This document shows, in pieces, positions 33,588-43,099 of a stretch of DNA of 64,000 nucleotides. The stretch covers positions 97,347 through 161,346 of the forward strand of contig JAYMGJ010000196.1 in assembly GCA_037178675.1 (NCBI GenBank), in the 5' to 3' direction. This stretch comes from Scleroderma bovista (lineage: Eukaryota > Basidiomycota > Agaricomycetes > Boletales > Sclerodermataceae). The stretch's first letter is position 1. Each line of letters opens with the position of its first letter. Both the position numbers and the translations under genes were made by a program. The notes below the pieces were generated by a model. The model was not told where the DNA came from. It saw only the letters and a list, made by a program, of their open reading frames with translations, and did not search any database.

Positions 33588-34756
33588 CCACTCGCTGGTT
33601 TCTTCCGCGCCTTTGGGGGTCCTTGATCCACTTCATCTGGGTGATGGAGTTGGGGGGAATGTCGTTGGTCTTTTCTATGTCCCATAGCGTTTGTTTGTCA
33701 TTGACTTTTGCCGTGACTGGCACGAAGGGAACCAAAATGTTGTATGTTCTATCTTTTACACGTGCGTTTCCTCCTAGGCTTTCCATCAGTATCAATTTTC
33801 TTATGGGGTCCCTTACCCAGGCTGCGGCTTCCGCTGATGCCATTTTGATGATGTATCCCCCGTTCCGCAGGTGTATGAGGGCCTTTGCTCATAGGGTGGG
33901 TCTGCTTGGGTCCTGTAAGTTCATCAGTGCCTTCTGAATCAAGGTGATTACTTCGTTACGTGATGTCTCCTTGTTAATAGTGGGGTGATCCGGTCCAATG
34001 TCTAGCAGGATCTGCCTTTCTTTTATGGCTGCATTTGCTCTGGTTGTATCGGAGCAGAGGGTGTGTGCATTCTGATCAGGTCTCCTAGGTGGCGTTTTTG
34101 CAACTAGCGTGTTTCTGTATGGAGTGGAGGGGTGGTCTTGTTGGGATGAAGGGGCAGGGGTAGCGGTGAAGGCTTCTTTGATCTGGTTTGGAAGTCCTGT
34201 TAGCTCGTCAGCTGTGTCGCTTATGTATTGTGCTACACCGTGCAGCTCATTTCTCATTTCCTCGATTGTATGGGAGAGCATCTCTGCTGATACCTTGTTG
34301 GTCTCTGTTGTTCTGTGAACTTCTTCCATGCATTCCTTCAGGGCGTTGATCTGGCTTTCAAGGGTGACAGATGATGTATCGATTTGGGGAGAAGGGATGG
34401 GCGGTGGGGGTAGGGATGGGCCAGAGGGTAGCGAATCAATCAGGATGGCTGCTGAGCGAATGGCATCTGCTGCGATTGCTGTGATGCCTGGGGCTGTGTT
34501 GGTGATGTTGAGCAGGACCAGGCACAAGGAAGAGTGGTCGGGGTCCTGGTTCGCTTCGATGAGGCCACGTTCAAGTAGGTGCTTCTTTGCCTGGGTCACA
34601 GAGGTTATTGAGGAGGCGATAGAGGGGTGATTGAGTAGATCTTCTTTGGTTTTGCCTGTCATTAACTTTCCGTATACTGCAGTATGCCTTCTGGTGTTTA
34701 CCGTTGTGCAGGGATGGGGGAGGGTCGCCCGTTGGCCCTTTGTTGCTGTCGCTCAT

Positions 34757-35759
34757 GGCTATAGCGATTGTGGGGTTATAACAGGCTAGTCTATTGAAGA
34801 TGTGGAACAGGGCTAGTTTGGGAAGGGGGCTGGCGAGTAGTGCCTGGGTCAGTGATGGAATCGAGGTCGCTGGGTCTAGTCGCTAGGTTGTGAGTGTACA
34901 TGCTTCAGTAGACTAAAGCTTGTAGTAAACTGCTTCTTTAACGTCGGACATGGTGTTGACAGGCTTTGCTCAGTGATGCTGCTGTTCAGTTTTCAGGGTC
35001 CTGAACGGGGTGCCAACTGGAGCGGAGTCAAGAAGCGGTTCCAAGGAATATTAATGATGCCCATGTTGTGGTGGATGGGCCCCGCTGATACCAAGGCTGA
35101 TTGATGAGGGATCCTTCGATGGGTCTAACTCGGCTAATAAAAAGATGACATAAGCGCCCCTTTTTGCTCCATGCTGCCATTGCACCACCCGAAGCTGTGC
35201 TGCACCGGTCACCCCCTGAATTTAATCTGATCAAATACTAAAAAATAGACACCTTATATTGAATATATCATTGATTTCTTGTATCATGTCACACCTCAAG
35301 GATTGTGAGCCTAGCACATCAGGAAATTGAAGAAGAAAAGATAATCCATTATAACCCTAGCATGCAATGGATAATGCTTGATATGATCCAGGCTCCTTCA
35401 CACTGACACATCAAGTGTGAGGTGGCATCCTAGTAGGGCTAGTGATGGCAACATCTGAATGGCTGTGCAATTATTCAAAGACCGCCAACCTTAAACACCC
35501 TCACACTCTCTGTGACAGCTGCAAGAAAACATTGGTAAACAGTCTCAGCCACACTGCGGACTGTGAAAAGAAGACACAAAAACTACGTAGACTTGATCTA
35601 GGGTTACATTTATAAATTAGGAGTACAATATATCTGGCATAGGGCTCCGTGCCGTGACCATCCCATACACAGCAGCACTGACATATGGTGCCAGATCCAT
35701 CATCTCCATCCCCTCCTCATTGTCTGTCAATATCTGAGATATGAAGACAGACACAAGAG
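34757..35759. other. LINE 5' region and AT-rich spacer
   Basis: 34757 to roughly 34950 probably belongs to the LINE 5' UTR; its end is not resolved. 35220-35700 is AT-rich without frames. A short inverted repeat (cacttgatgtgtcag and its complement) occurs near 35400. Confidence 0.35.
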
Positions 35760-36407
35760 GTGTTCAATGTACAACCATGCTTGTGGCAAGTCAAGGTTTC
35801 AGAAGCACTGCTGAGGAGGGATAAAGATGTACTGTGCACGGCCAGGACAGGCATGGGCAAGACACTCACTTTTTGGATGCCACTCTTGTTTCGTCCTGAA
35901 GGCATACAGATTGTCGTGACTCCATTGAATCTGCTTGGAAAACAGAATGCCACATCACTGGCTAAAGCTGGCATTGGTGCCATTGCAATCAGCTCGGAAA
36001 TGGCAACACCTGCAAATTTTCAGGTGCGTGCATCACCAGGATTAAGACTTGGAACTGGACAACTCACCTAGTATGATTAGGCCATAAGCACCTTTCAGTA
36101 CAGGGCAGTTGTCATCAGCCCTGAACAGGTGATGAAGCCAAACAGACCCTTCAAGAAGCTATTAAAGAACCCCCTTTTTGTTGCACACATTATCAACATC
36201 ATCATTGACGAAGCACACTGTCTCACTGAGTGGGGCGAGTTCCGCCCAGAGTATCAGGAACTTGGCCGACTACGCTATATACTACTTTCATCCCATGTGC
36301 CATTGCTAGTTACTTCAGCAACGTTGACGAAAGTTGCTGTCAGTGACATCATATGCCTGCTGCACATCCGAGCAGACCAAACGGAAGTTGTGCCAACCAT
36401 TCATGTA
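35760..36407 (+). pseudogene. RecQ-like DEAD/DEAH helicase, N-terminal fragment
   Basis: Exon 35760-36023 reads FNVQPCLWQVKVSEALLRRD and has Walker A ARTGMGKT and IVVTPLNLL. A 57-bp intron (36024-36080, gtgcgt...gattag) joins in frame to exon 36081-36407 with YRAVVISPEQVMKPN, the DEAH-type box IIDEAHCLTEWGEFRPEY and the SAT motif LLVTSATLTK. The fragment covers only the first RecA-like lobe. It then runs into a minisatellite; the C-terminal lobe and RecQ-Ct are absent. RecQ helicases unwind DNA during recombination, and such truncated copies are frequent near transposons in basidiomycetes. Confidence 0.8.
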
Positions 36408-36479
36408 ACTTGGTTGCAATGGAATGCGGTAACTACCGTAATCACTTGGTGCACCGTTCACGGTGACATTAGCGTTGCA

Positions 36480-36870
36480 ATGCCCATTGCAACATTTGTT
36501 ACAACAGAACAATGTATTGTTGCAACATGCGTTGCAATGGTGTGCACACTTTGCAATGTTCTTTCATTGCAATGTCAGGGCCGTTGCACTGTTTGTCCCA
36601 CTGCAATGTTCTGTCTTGTTGCAATGTTTGTCCCGTTGCAATGTTTGTCCTGTTGCAATGTTTGTCCTGTTGCAATGTTTGTCCCGTTGCAATGTTTGTC
36701 CCGTTGCAATGTTCTGTCTCGTTGCAATGTTCGACCCGTTGCAATGTTCGACCCGTTACAATGTTTGTCCCATTGCAATGTTCCGTCCCATTGCAATTGT
36801 TCGACCCGTTGCAATGTTCCCCACATTGCAATGTTCCGTCCCATTGCAATTCTTTTCATGTGCCATTGCA
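36480..36870. repeat. Minisatellite, ~17-20-bp unit gttgcaatgtttgtccc
   Basis: Around 18-20 degenerate copies in a row vary between tgtccc, tgtcct, cgaccc and ccgtccc. All frames stay open and give Cys/Val/Leu-rich peptides (LLQCLSCCNVCPVAMFV), a by-product of the repeat. Related ttgcaat words recur at 37740-37905 and 42880-43096. Confidence 0.85.
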
Positions 36871-37057
36871 TTATAGTTATTAGTTGATAGCGCAGATCAT
36901 GCATTGCAAGGAAATAGCATTGAACATTTAAATGCAGGAATATACGACATTCATTAAAAGGAATACTCAAAACAGAGAGCAAACAGTTTGCTCAGACTGT
37001 GGTCTTGCTATTCCTGTAGAAACTATCAGTATTGGGTGCTTGACACCAACACCAAAC

Positions 37058-39170
37058 TTACTTCGCCTTTTTTCCGGGGCGAGACTCATCTGCATCAGGC
37101 ACAGGACACTTCCCTTTCCCCTTCCCCTTCTTACCCTGCGCAGGCACAGGCTCGCTATTTTCCTTACTTAAACCACCTATATTGTTGTCCCTTTGGGCAC
37201 GCAAAGACGGTACTGGTTTGCGTTTGCCTAGCAGAGGACCTTCGGGGACCTCAGAGTATTGTGCAATTGGCTGCTGAGAACAGTTAGGCATACTGCCTGG
37301 CCCAGTGTATGCGAATGATTGAAGATGCAGAGTAAAGTCGTCACTTGAAGAGTTGCTGTCAATCGAAGGTGGGGGAGGTAACAAAGGGAGACTGTTTGTT
37401 GATGGAGATACAGCAGGCGAAAACGTGGGTAGCTCGAGTCCTGTGTGAACAGACATTGCTGCATAGTCTGGTGGTGGAACTAGACTAGAAAAATTAGTGG
37501 TGGTATCAGTAGTCGTCATGTTGCCAGAAAGAAATGTGTCTGGTCTGAGACCACCGAAGTTCCACTGGGGAGTTGTTGAGATTGTGCACTGTCTTGGAAA
37601 CATTGCCATAGACCCTGTTTGGAACATGAAGTCCAATTCCGGTCCAAAAGAACTGAAGTCAAAAGGTTGTGGGCTAGTACTAGGCATTAGTGTACTGGTT
37701 TTCACTACAACTTGAATCTTACACAAACGGTTGCAATTCAGGAGTGGTGGATATTGTGGACGGCGCTGGGGCGATTGGGGTTGCACCGTGTGGAGGCATT
37801 GCACTGGCGTGTGGAGGCGTTGCAACAGCCTGAAACGCCGGGATTGCAATGCTTGAAGGAGTTGCAATGCTTGGATATGTTGCAACGGACATTGCAACGT
37901 CAGTAATGCTGTCCAAACAAAGACTGAGAACTTCATGCAAGGGTATAAAAGGTCAACACTCAACCTGACTGCCTCCCCAGCCACCCTGCAATCCTTGTCC
38001 TCATCATCCTCAACATCGACTTGCTCATTCACATCCTCATTGTCATTGCTGTCATCCAGGCTTTGCGTGCCATCAACACCCTCAACTCCAGCCTCGTCAT
38101 CGACAGAAGTACATGCATTTGCGGGGATGCTATCGTCATTGTACGACACTGACGCACTCTCCCCATCTAGGTCATGGTCTGTATTAAATCTTTATTTTTA
38201 TTGTAGAGGTCACTTACAGTACTTGTAATCCAGGAACTCCATATACGCTTGCACAACGGTGGAGTTGAATGCAGCATAACTCTCCATGAAGTTAAGTCCA
38301 AGTTTGTTCTTCCCAAAGTGGAGGCTGGTGCTGGTGAGATAATCGTGTTTAGAATTAGTAATGTACTCACCTTGTAACAGCACATCTCTCTTGGGGATTG
38401 GTCGGATTGGGCCCACCCATCAGGATCGAGAACGACCAACCAGTCTTGCGGGATAAGTGGACAAGGATGTCCTTTAGCACCAGACCACATTGTTGTATGT
38501 TGCTAAGGAGATGATGAGCACAGCTGCTGCCAGTGTATGTAAGTTACCTTTGGTGCATTTGTGCATCAAGCTCACGGTGGGCTTGATCTTCATCCTCCAG
38601 AATTGACATGTTGTTCTTACTATTGGATTGCTCACAATGGACGCACATGACTTCGTCTCGGATCTCTTGGGGTTTGTCCTTGAATTTCTTCTCAATATGT
38701 CTGTGAAGGCTGCATATATTCTGTGCCGGTGAGTTGAGAGAGTTGTCGGGCTTGACACCCAATGTGTAATACATCTTGGAATAGATCTCCACCGGCCATT
38801 TCATGCGGCTCTTACCTTTCATTAGCCCATCAAGGACATCCAAGCTCTTCCTGTTGGCAGACCTATTCATCCTGCCTTTCGAGTGCCAGCACAGCCACTG
38901 CCGTATTTGCTGCACAAGCAGTGAAGGGTTAGTACCTCAGTCTGATCTGTGTGACATTACTTACCTCTCAACATTTGGACAGAGCTTCCGCGAGAGTCTT
39001 TTCTTGCTCGCTGGTCAACAGCACGCCGACCTCAAGTTCTGGGAACGTGATAGCCCTCTCAGGCCAATGCTCACACCAGTCTTGGAAGAATTTTGTAAAG
39101 TGGCAGTTGTATTCTTTAGTGCTCATGCTGTTGTACCGCAGTAATTCATCCTGCAGAAATTGTTTCTGCT
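37058..39170 (-). CDS. Unassigned basidiomycete-type protein, five exons, acidic/NLS tail
   Basis: Minus-strand exons can be joined: one with KQKQFLQDELLRYNSMSTKE and HFTKFFQDWCEHWPERAI (~39170-38965); QIRQWLCWHSKGRMNRSANR to ELDAQMHQ (~38915-38550); SGAKGHPCPLIPQDWLVVLD (~38500-38380); NKLGLNFMESYAAF and VVQAYMEFLDYKYC (~38310-38215); and a last exon from ~38180 to 37058 with an acidic run (EDDEDKD), a Pro/Ser/Thr-rich middle and a Lys/Arg-rich end (GKKGKGKGKCPVP, RPGKKAK). Introns have gtaag/gtgag donors. The layout resembles lineage-specific basidiomycete proteins of unknown function. A TGA at 38968-38970 in the first exon, where Arg fits, suggests decay or a different donor. The start lies upstream of 39170 and was not found. 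A nuclear role is only guessed from the basic tail. Confidence 0.5.
37740..37905. repeat. ttgcaatg-type repeat inside the last exon of the 37-39 kb gene
   Basis: Words such as gttgcaatgcttg, gttgcaacg and gcattgcactgg recur every 15-25 bp. On the minus strand they encode a Leu/Gln-rich stretch (LQALQLLQALQSRRFRLLQ) between two otherwise unique coding parts. Confidence 0.6.
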
Positions 39171-39601
39171 TGGGGGTTGTCTACTCCCTTTTTGGCATAC
39201 CTGGTGGTCGAGGTGCATTATGCCTGGAACGTAATGTGCAATAGAACTGACTGCACCTAGTTGGTCTCTAATCACAAAGGGGAGAGTGGTAAGCTGGTAA
39301 GCTGGAGTGCACAAACAGAGTTACGATGCAAAGGGGGGAGGGGTGAGATCTTGAGACACGGACTCTGAAAGGTAAAACTGATATAACCCTGGATGCGTTG
39401 ATGTGTTGACACCCTTGTTAGCACATCAACACATCTTGTTCGATGGATCTTCGTCACTGGAAAGAGCATGACACGTTGTATAGCGCGTCAACGATGGATC
39501 TTGCATGGATCTCCGTCGCCAGAACGAGCAAGATGTGTTGATGGGCTCATAGGAAGCCCTTGTGTGATTTGCAATTATTATAGTCTATAAAAGCAATGGA
39601 T

Positions 39602-40231
39602 TCACGGCAAACAACTTTCTAGGTAGTGTGGAATGTCACATACACAGTGTATCATATCCAGGGGGAAATTTTGGAAAAGGAAGGCACCTCTCGTGTACAT
39701 CTTCGCCACGTCTGTGCCGTCCATTGCATGCATCAGTAAGTCCTCAAGTATGCATGCTATCGATCGTATACGATCGATAATATTTTTGGTGGGATCGTTT
39801 GAGGTGCCATCCCAGTACTGCCAATACAGTGTGCACACCCGTGTCTCCAGCCCCTTGACTTCACACAAAATGCTCCAAATTTGAGAATAGTCCCCGCTCT
39901 GAATGTACTCTTGGCATAAGGTATTCATAAGCAAACAACACGACTTCCCTGTTATTTGTTTGAGTGATCTGTTGATTTGTTCGATGGAATCTGGCTCCTC
40001 GATGTCTAATGAAGCATCGCCAAAGCGGGGACTATTGGTGTCGCTCATTGGCCCTTGCTGCTCATCAAGGTTGCTGCAATGTTTCAGGCCACTGAAAATG
40101 ATGGGTGATGTAGGCACGTACGGTTGCAGGGTTATTTTTGCAGTTGAACAAATTGCAGTAGCACACAAAGTGGTAACATTGGACCTGTAAAATTGAGTCA
40201 GGAGGGAACAACTAGCTAATGAACTATCCAT
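39602..40231 (-). CDS. Hypothetical protein, 209 aa
   Basis: A single open frame starts MDSSLASCSLLTQF. An acidic stretch (FGDASLDIEEPDSIEQIN) precedes a Cys-containing helical region (KSCCLLMNTLCQEYIQSGDY and IWSILCEVKGLETRVCTLYW). It ends in IHCVCDIPHYLESCLP. No family recognised and no signal peptide or membrane segment evident. It could be part of the neighbouring minus-strand gene remnants. Confidence 0.35.
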   Translation of the reverse strand: MDSSLASCSLLTQFYRSNVTTLCATAICSTAKITLQPYVPTSPIIFSGLKHCSNLDEQQGPMSDTNSPRFGDASLDIEEPDSIEQINRSLKQITGKSCCLLMNTLCQEYIQSGDYSQIWSILCEVKGLETRVCTLYWQYWDGTSNDPTKNIIDRIRSIACILEDLLMHAMDGTDVAKMYTRGAFLFQNFPLDMIHCVCDIPHYLESCLP

Positions 40232-40396
40232 TATGAAGAAGAGTTGTCAGAATTGATAGCATTAGTATTCACCCTACTATCACACTTTGCCTTCGACTTG
40301 AGTCAAATTTGGTCTTGATGACTGAAATTGCATGCCTGAGTTCAAATGCCTGGAGTGGGAGAATAAACCGGATACCTTTGATAATACTTCATTCGG

Positions 40397-42740
40397 TGTG
40401 CGCCTAAGTGAGGGAAGAGGTCAGAACAACCAACAACCAACACCAAATGACAGCAATATGCGAGTGGTGGTCTTCCTTTGCGTTTCTGGTATTTAATCTC
40501 CTCAGGGGGATGTGCTGCACGCCTTCAGGCAGGATGCAGGAGGGAAGGGAAGGGCTTCTGATGGGGAATAGATGCGACTGGGGATGGTATTGACTCCTCT
40601 TCAGCCTACCACAGTGGTTAGGAAGAGTCCTGGGATAGAAGAGTGATGATAGATTGGCAACAGGGGTGTAACAGCAGTGATGGAGCAACAGGGAAGCAAG
40701 GGGACAGTTCCTGCTTCAAAAATGCGATGGACAGTGATGGGATAGAGTGGACAGTGATGCTAGACTGCACTTCAGCCTAGAGAAATGATCAGATACAAGA
40801 TATATCTGATAAACAGCAATATAGGAGCTTTAGGCCAGCACTGGGTGACCTACAAGTCCAAAGACAAAGAGGGAGCTTATAGACAGAGAGGGAGAGTGAA
40901 TGTGGTCGCTTTATTGAGGGGGAAGCAGACACTTTCTTGCAGCCTTTGGCTGCTGGTTTATATACAGGAGGGGCTGTGGCCCTGTAAGCACAAATGACTA
41001 AGTGCTTGGTAAGAGATTGGTAAGAAATTGGTAAGCGACTGACAAGCAGTGTAATCAGGCTGAGTCATCGATGGGGAGAGCCTGAACAAGCTGCTGAGCC
41101 AAGGGAAAGAGCAAAAACATAGGTAAAAAGGGGTGTACAACCAAGAATATGGAAAAATCATTGCATGGGGCCCAAAAGAGAGGGGGAGAAAGCATGGGAT
41201 GAGTAGATTGAAGCTAAATGAGCATATGCGATGACATAATGCATATGAATCATAGGGGCATGAGTCATGAATTGATAAGCAGCATGATAAGCATGATTTG
41301 AAGGATGATTGGTAAGTGATTGGTAAGGGGAGTAATGGGGATTAGTAATGCCAAGAGGGGATGAATAATGCGCAGCAGAGTGAGTCAGAGTGAGCCAGAG
41401 TGACTCTGTGTGACTCAGAAAGAAGGGAAGCACAACCTATGATTTATTGAACTTTAGATCTGGAGATGAGCTTCTGAAGCAGTGCCACTGATGGGAGTGG
41501 CTGGGGGATAATAAAAGAATTGATCCGACCAGAAGAGCAGTGTCAGGGGGCCTGGAATGACAAGTAGAGTCACAGCTGGTCACAGAGTGTCACAAATCCC
41601 TTGGATTGAGCTTCTGTAGAGCAAAAACGCGACATTTGGTGCTCCCGAAGTGCAGTCTTCCCTTGAGCAGTAAGGGGAAGGTTCTGTACTCTATTAGGGC
41701 TCCTAAGAAGGGTTTTAGAGCACTGTTTCATTCATGTTTGTTGCGGGATAGCGGGGAAGTGAAACGTGAATAGCGGATTTCGACGTGTCCAGGGAAGTGA
41801 GATGAATGATAGAGGGAGATGGATGTGACAGGACTCTGGGATGAAAGGACCATATGCAGAGGACTCAGGAGACACAGAGACGACCAGGTATGAATTTTCA
41901 AGTCTAACGATAGACTTGAGACGACCAAAGTATGTGCGCGATGCAGGACTGACAAGGAGAACGCGCTGACCGAGAATGAGAGGGACTGAGGGAGAAGGCT
42001 GGGAAGATATGTACCAGACAGTACACAGGAGCTCAGGGAGAGGCTGTCCCAAGAGCAGGACATAGTTGAGGTCTGCTGCAATAGCGGAGAAACGTTCCAG
42101 AGAAAATGCGGACTCCATAGTGAGTGATGAAGTGGGTGTCTAGATTGTGGGTGGAATATCTCCGTGGGAAATGAACGGATTTACGTCGGAACTTGACAGG
42201 CAGATAGACCACGGTCTAGGCTCCATGATGGTATAGTCACATGATTGATAGCTTCAAAAATGGCAGAGCTATTCAAAATATCGGAATGCCGGCACTGGGC
42301 GCCTAAATTTGACATTTGGGCGCTAAAAATGATTCTTCCTTTTCTCCTTTGTTTCTCTATCGTTTCTTCTGCTTCTTTGGTTGTTCTGGTATGGGAGTTG
42401 GACTGCAGTAGGTTGCATTCCTCTCTCATACTGAAATGATCACCAATCCTTGGATTCTTCTGCTTCTTGGCGGTTCTTGTGCAAGGGATGACTGCCAGAC
42501 GACGGCATTCATCTCTTGCTCCAGGATAGTCATTCTTGTGCGATAGATGGCTATGACAAGCTTGTATTCATTCTTCGCATAAGGATAGTCTTGACTTTGC
42601 GTGATATGGATAGCGAGGGCTGTCTGTATCCCTCAAGTCGGGGCAATCTTTCAACAGATCTTGGGTGTGCGTTCTTCGCATTAGTTTCATCAGCTAACTT
42701 TCTCCAGGTCCACAGTACCAAACACGTTTGGTGCGTGACA
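40397..42740 (-). mobile_element. Unnamed 2.34-kb element, copy 1 (family A), giant solo-LTR-like
   Basis: On the minus strand it starts TGTCACGCACC and ends GGCGCACA; a 4-bp tcgg flanks it on both sides (40393-40396, 42741-42744). Near the start a hairpin accaaacacgtttggt (42717-42732) stands 8 bp from the end. Further in are an ORF (41732-42118), a region rich in cttaccaat repeats (41010-41320), and near the other end a TATA (gtatataaa in sense) with AATAAA ~45 bp later. These are the parts of an LTR with a long U3. Copy 2 at 46227-48560 is the same element in opposite orientation. No transposase or pol gene is encoded. Confidence 0.75.
41732..42118 (-). CDS. Element-encoded ORF, 128 aa, copy 1
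   Basis: MESAFSLERFSAIAADLNYV opens a protein with conserved blocks LLLGQPLPELLCTVWYISSQ, LVSPASRTYFG, YLVVSVSPESSAYGPFIPES and HLPLSFISLPW. The pattern of short hydrophobic strands suggests a small beta-rich fold, but I recognise no family. The same ORF of 128-130 codons is present in copies 2 and 3, and broken in copy 4, always at the same place in the element. Confidence 0.5.
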   Translation of the reverse strand: MESAFSLERFSAIAADLNYVLLLGQPLPELLCTVWYISSQPSPSVPLILGQRVLLVSPASRTYFGRLKSIVRLENSYLVVSVSPESSAYGPFIPESCHIHLPLSFISLPWTRRNPLFTFHFPAIPQQT

Positions 42741-42879
42741 TCGGTATGTCCGAGCAGCCAGCGCCCTCTCTTCTTGTGTTTTGTACAACTTTGGCCGTCC
42801 CATGGTGCATGCCTCAGATTCTACTCAGTCAACAGCAACTATGAAAATGATTAGAGAATTACTGTGCTGCTGTTGGGGT

Positions 42880-43096
42880 AAACTCCATGCTGGACACAGG
42901 CTCGGCACTGCAATGCGTGAAGGCATTGCAACGTTGAATAATGCCGGGTTGCAATGCCTGGATTACTAATGCAGGGATATCATCAATCTTGGGGTCAATT
43001 TACTCCATACCGGTGCTCAGCACTACAATGTGCGAAGGCATTGCAACAGTCAGAATGCCGCGGGTTGCGGTGCCTGGGATTAATGCAGGGATATTG
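42880..43096. repeat. Two-copy direct repeat, ~100-bp unit
   Basis: Two adjacent units start ctccat, share gcgaaggcattgcaac-type cores (cgtgaaggcattgcaacg / gcgaaggcattgcaacag) and end taatgcagggatat. They belong to the ttgcaat family of repeats seen at 36.5 and 37.8 kb. Confidence 0.7.
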
Positions 43097-43099
43097 GAC

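Larger units (their letters stand above)
14593..34756 (-). mobile_element. Tad-like non-LTR retrotransposon (LINE), carrying three nested insertions
   Basis: The minus strand encodes ORF1 with zinc knuckles and ORF2 with endonuclease, reverse transcriptase, RNase H and a C-terminal Cys/His motif. The coding span is 20164 bp. Taking out Gypsy (7010+5), the 1242-bp element (+5) and Copia (5932+5), each with one copy of its target duplication, leaves 5965 bp, a normal length for this clade, and restores continuous protein motifs across every junction. It is therefore the oldest layer of the nest. ORF1 and ORF2 overlap by ATGA. The copy is inactive: two frameshifts in ORF1, a TGA in the endonuclease region and a frameshift in RNase H. 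The UTR ends were not resolved. Confidence 0.9.
26819..34756 (-). pseudogene. LINE ORF1 (gag-like, zinc knuckle), split by Copia
   Basis: The probable start at 34756 reads MSDSNKGPTGDPPPSLHNG, then the frame shifts near 34660 into TKEDLLNHPSIASSITSV. A long charged region with a likely coiled coil (INALKECMEEVHRTTETNK) runs to 33889, and another block lies at 33559-33843 (DRTYNILVPFVPVTAKVND). The reading stops at the Copia element (27656-33587, duplication ccact) and resumes at 27655 with LALMSLNNPKAANKLI. A CCHC knuckle, CLKCQRWGHMAKNC, is reached only through a second frameshift near 27505, followed by further Cys/His pairs. The tail is Pro/Ser-rich and ends at 26819. ORF1 proteins bind the LINE RNA. 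Not functional as it stands. Confidence 0.8.

Noticed and set aside
36129..36887. 252-codon frame continuing from the RecQ-like fragment
   Set aside because: After ~36407 the frame is only translated minisatellite (Cys/Val/Leu-rich); the helicase part was kept as a separate fragment.
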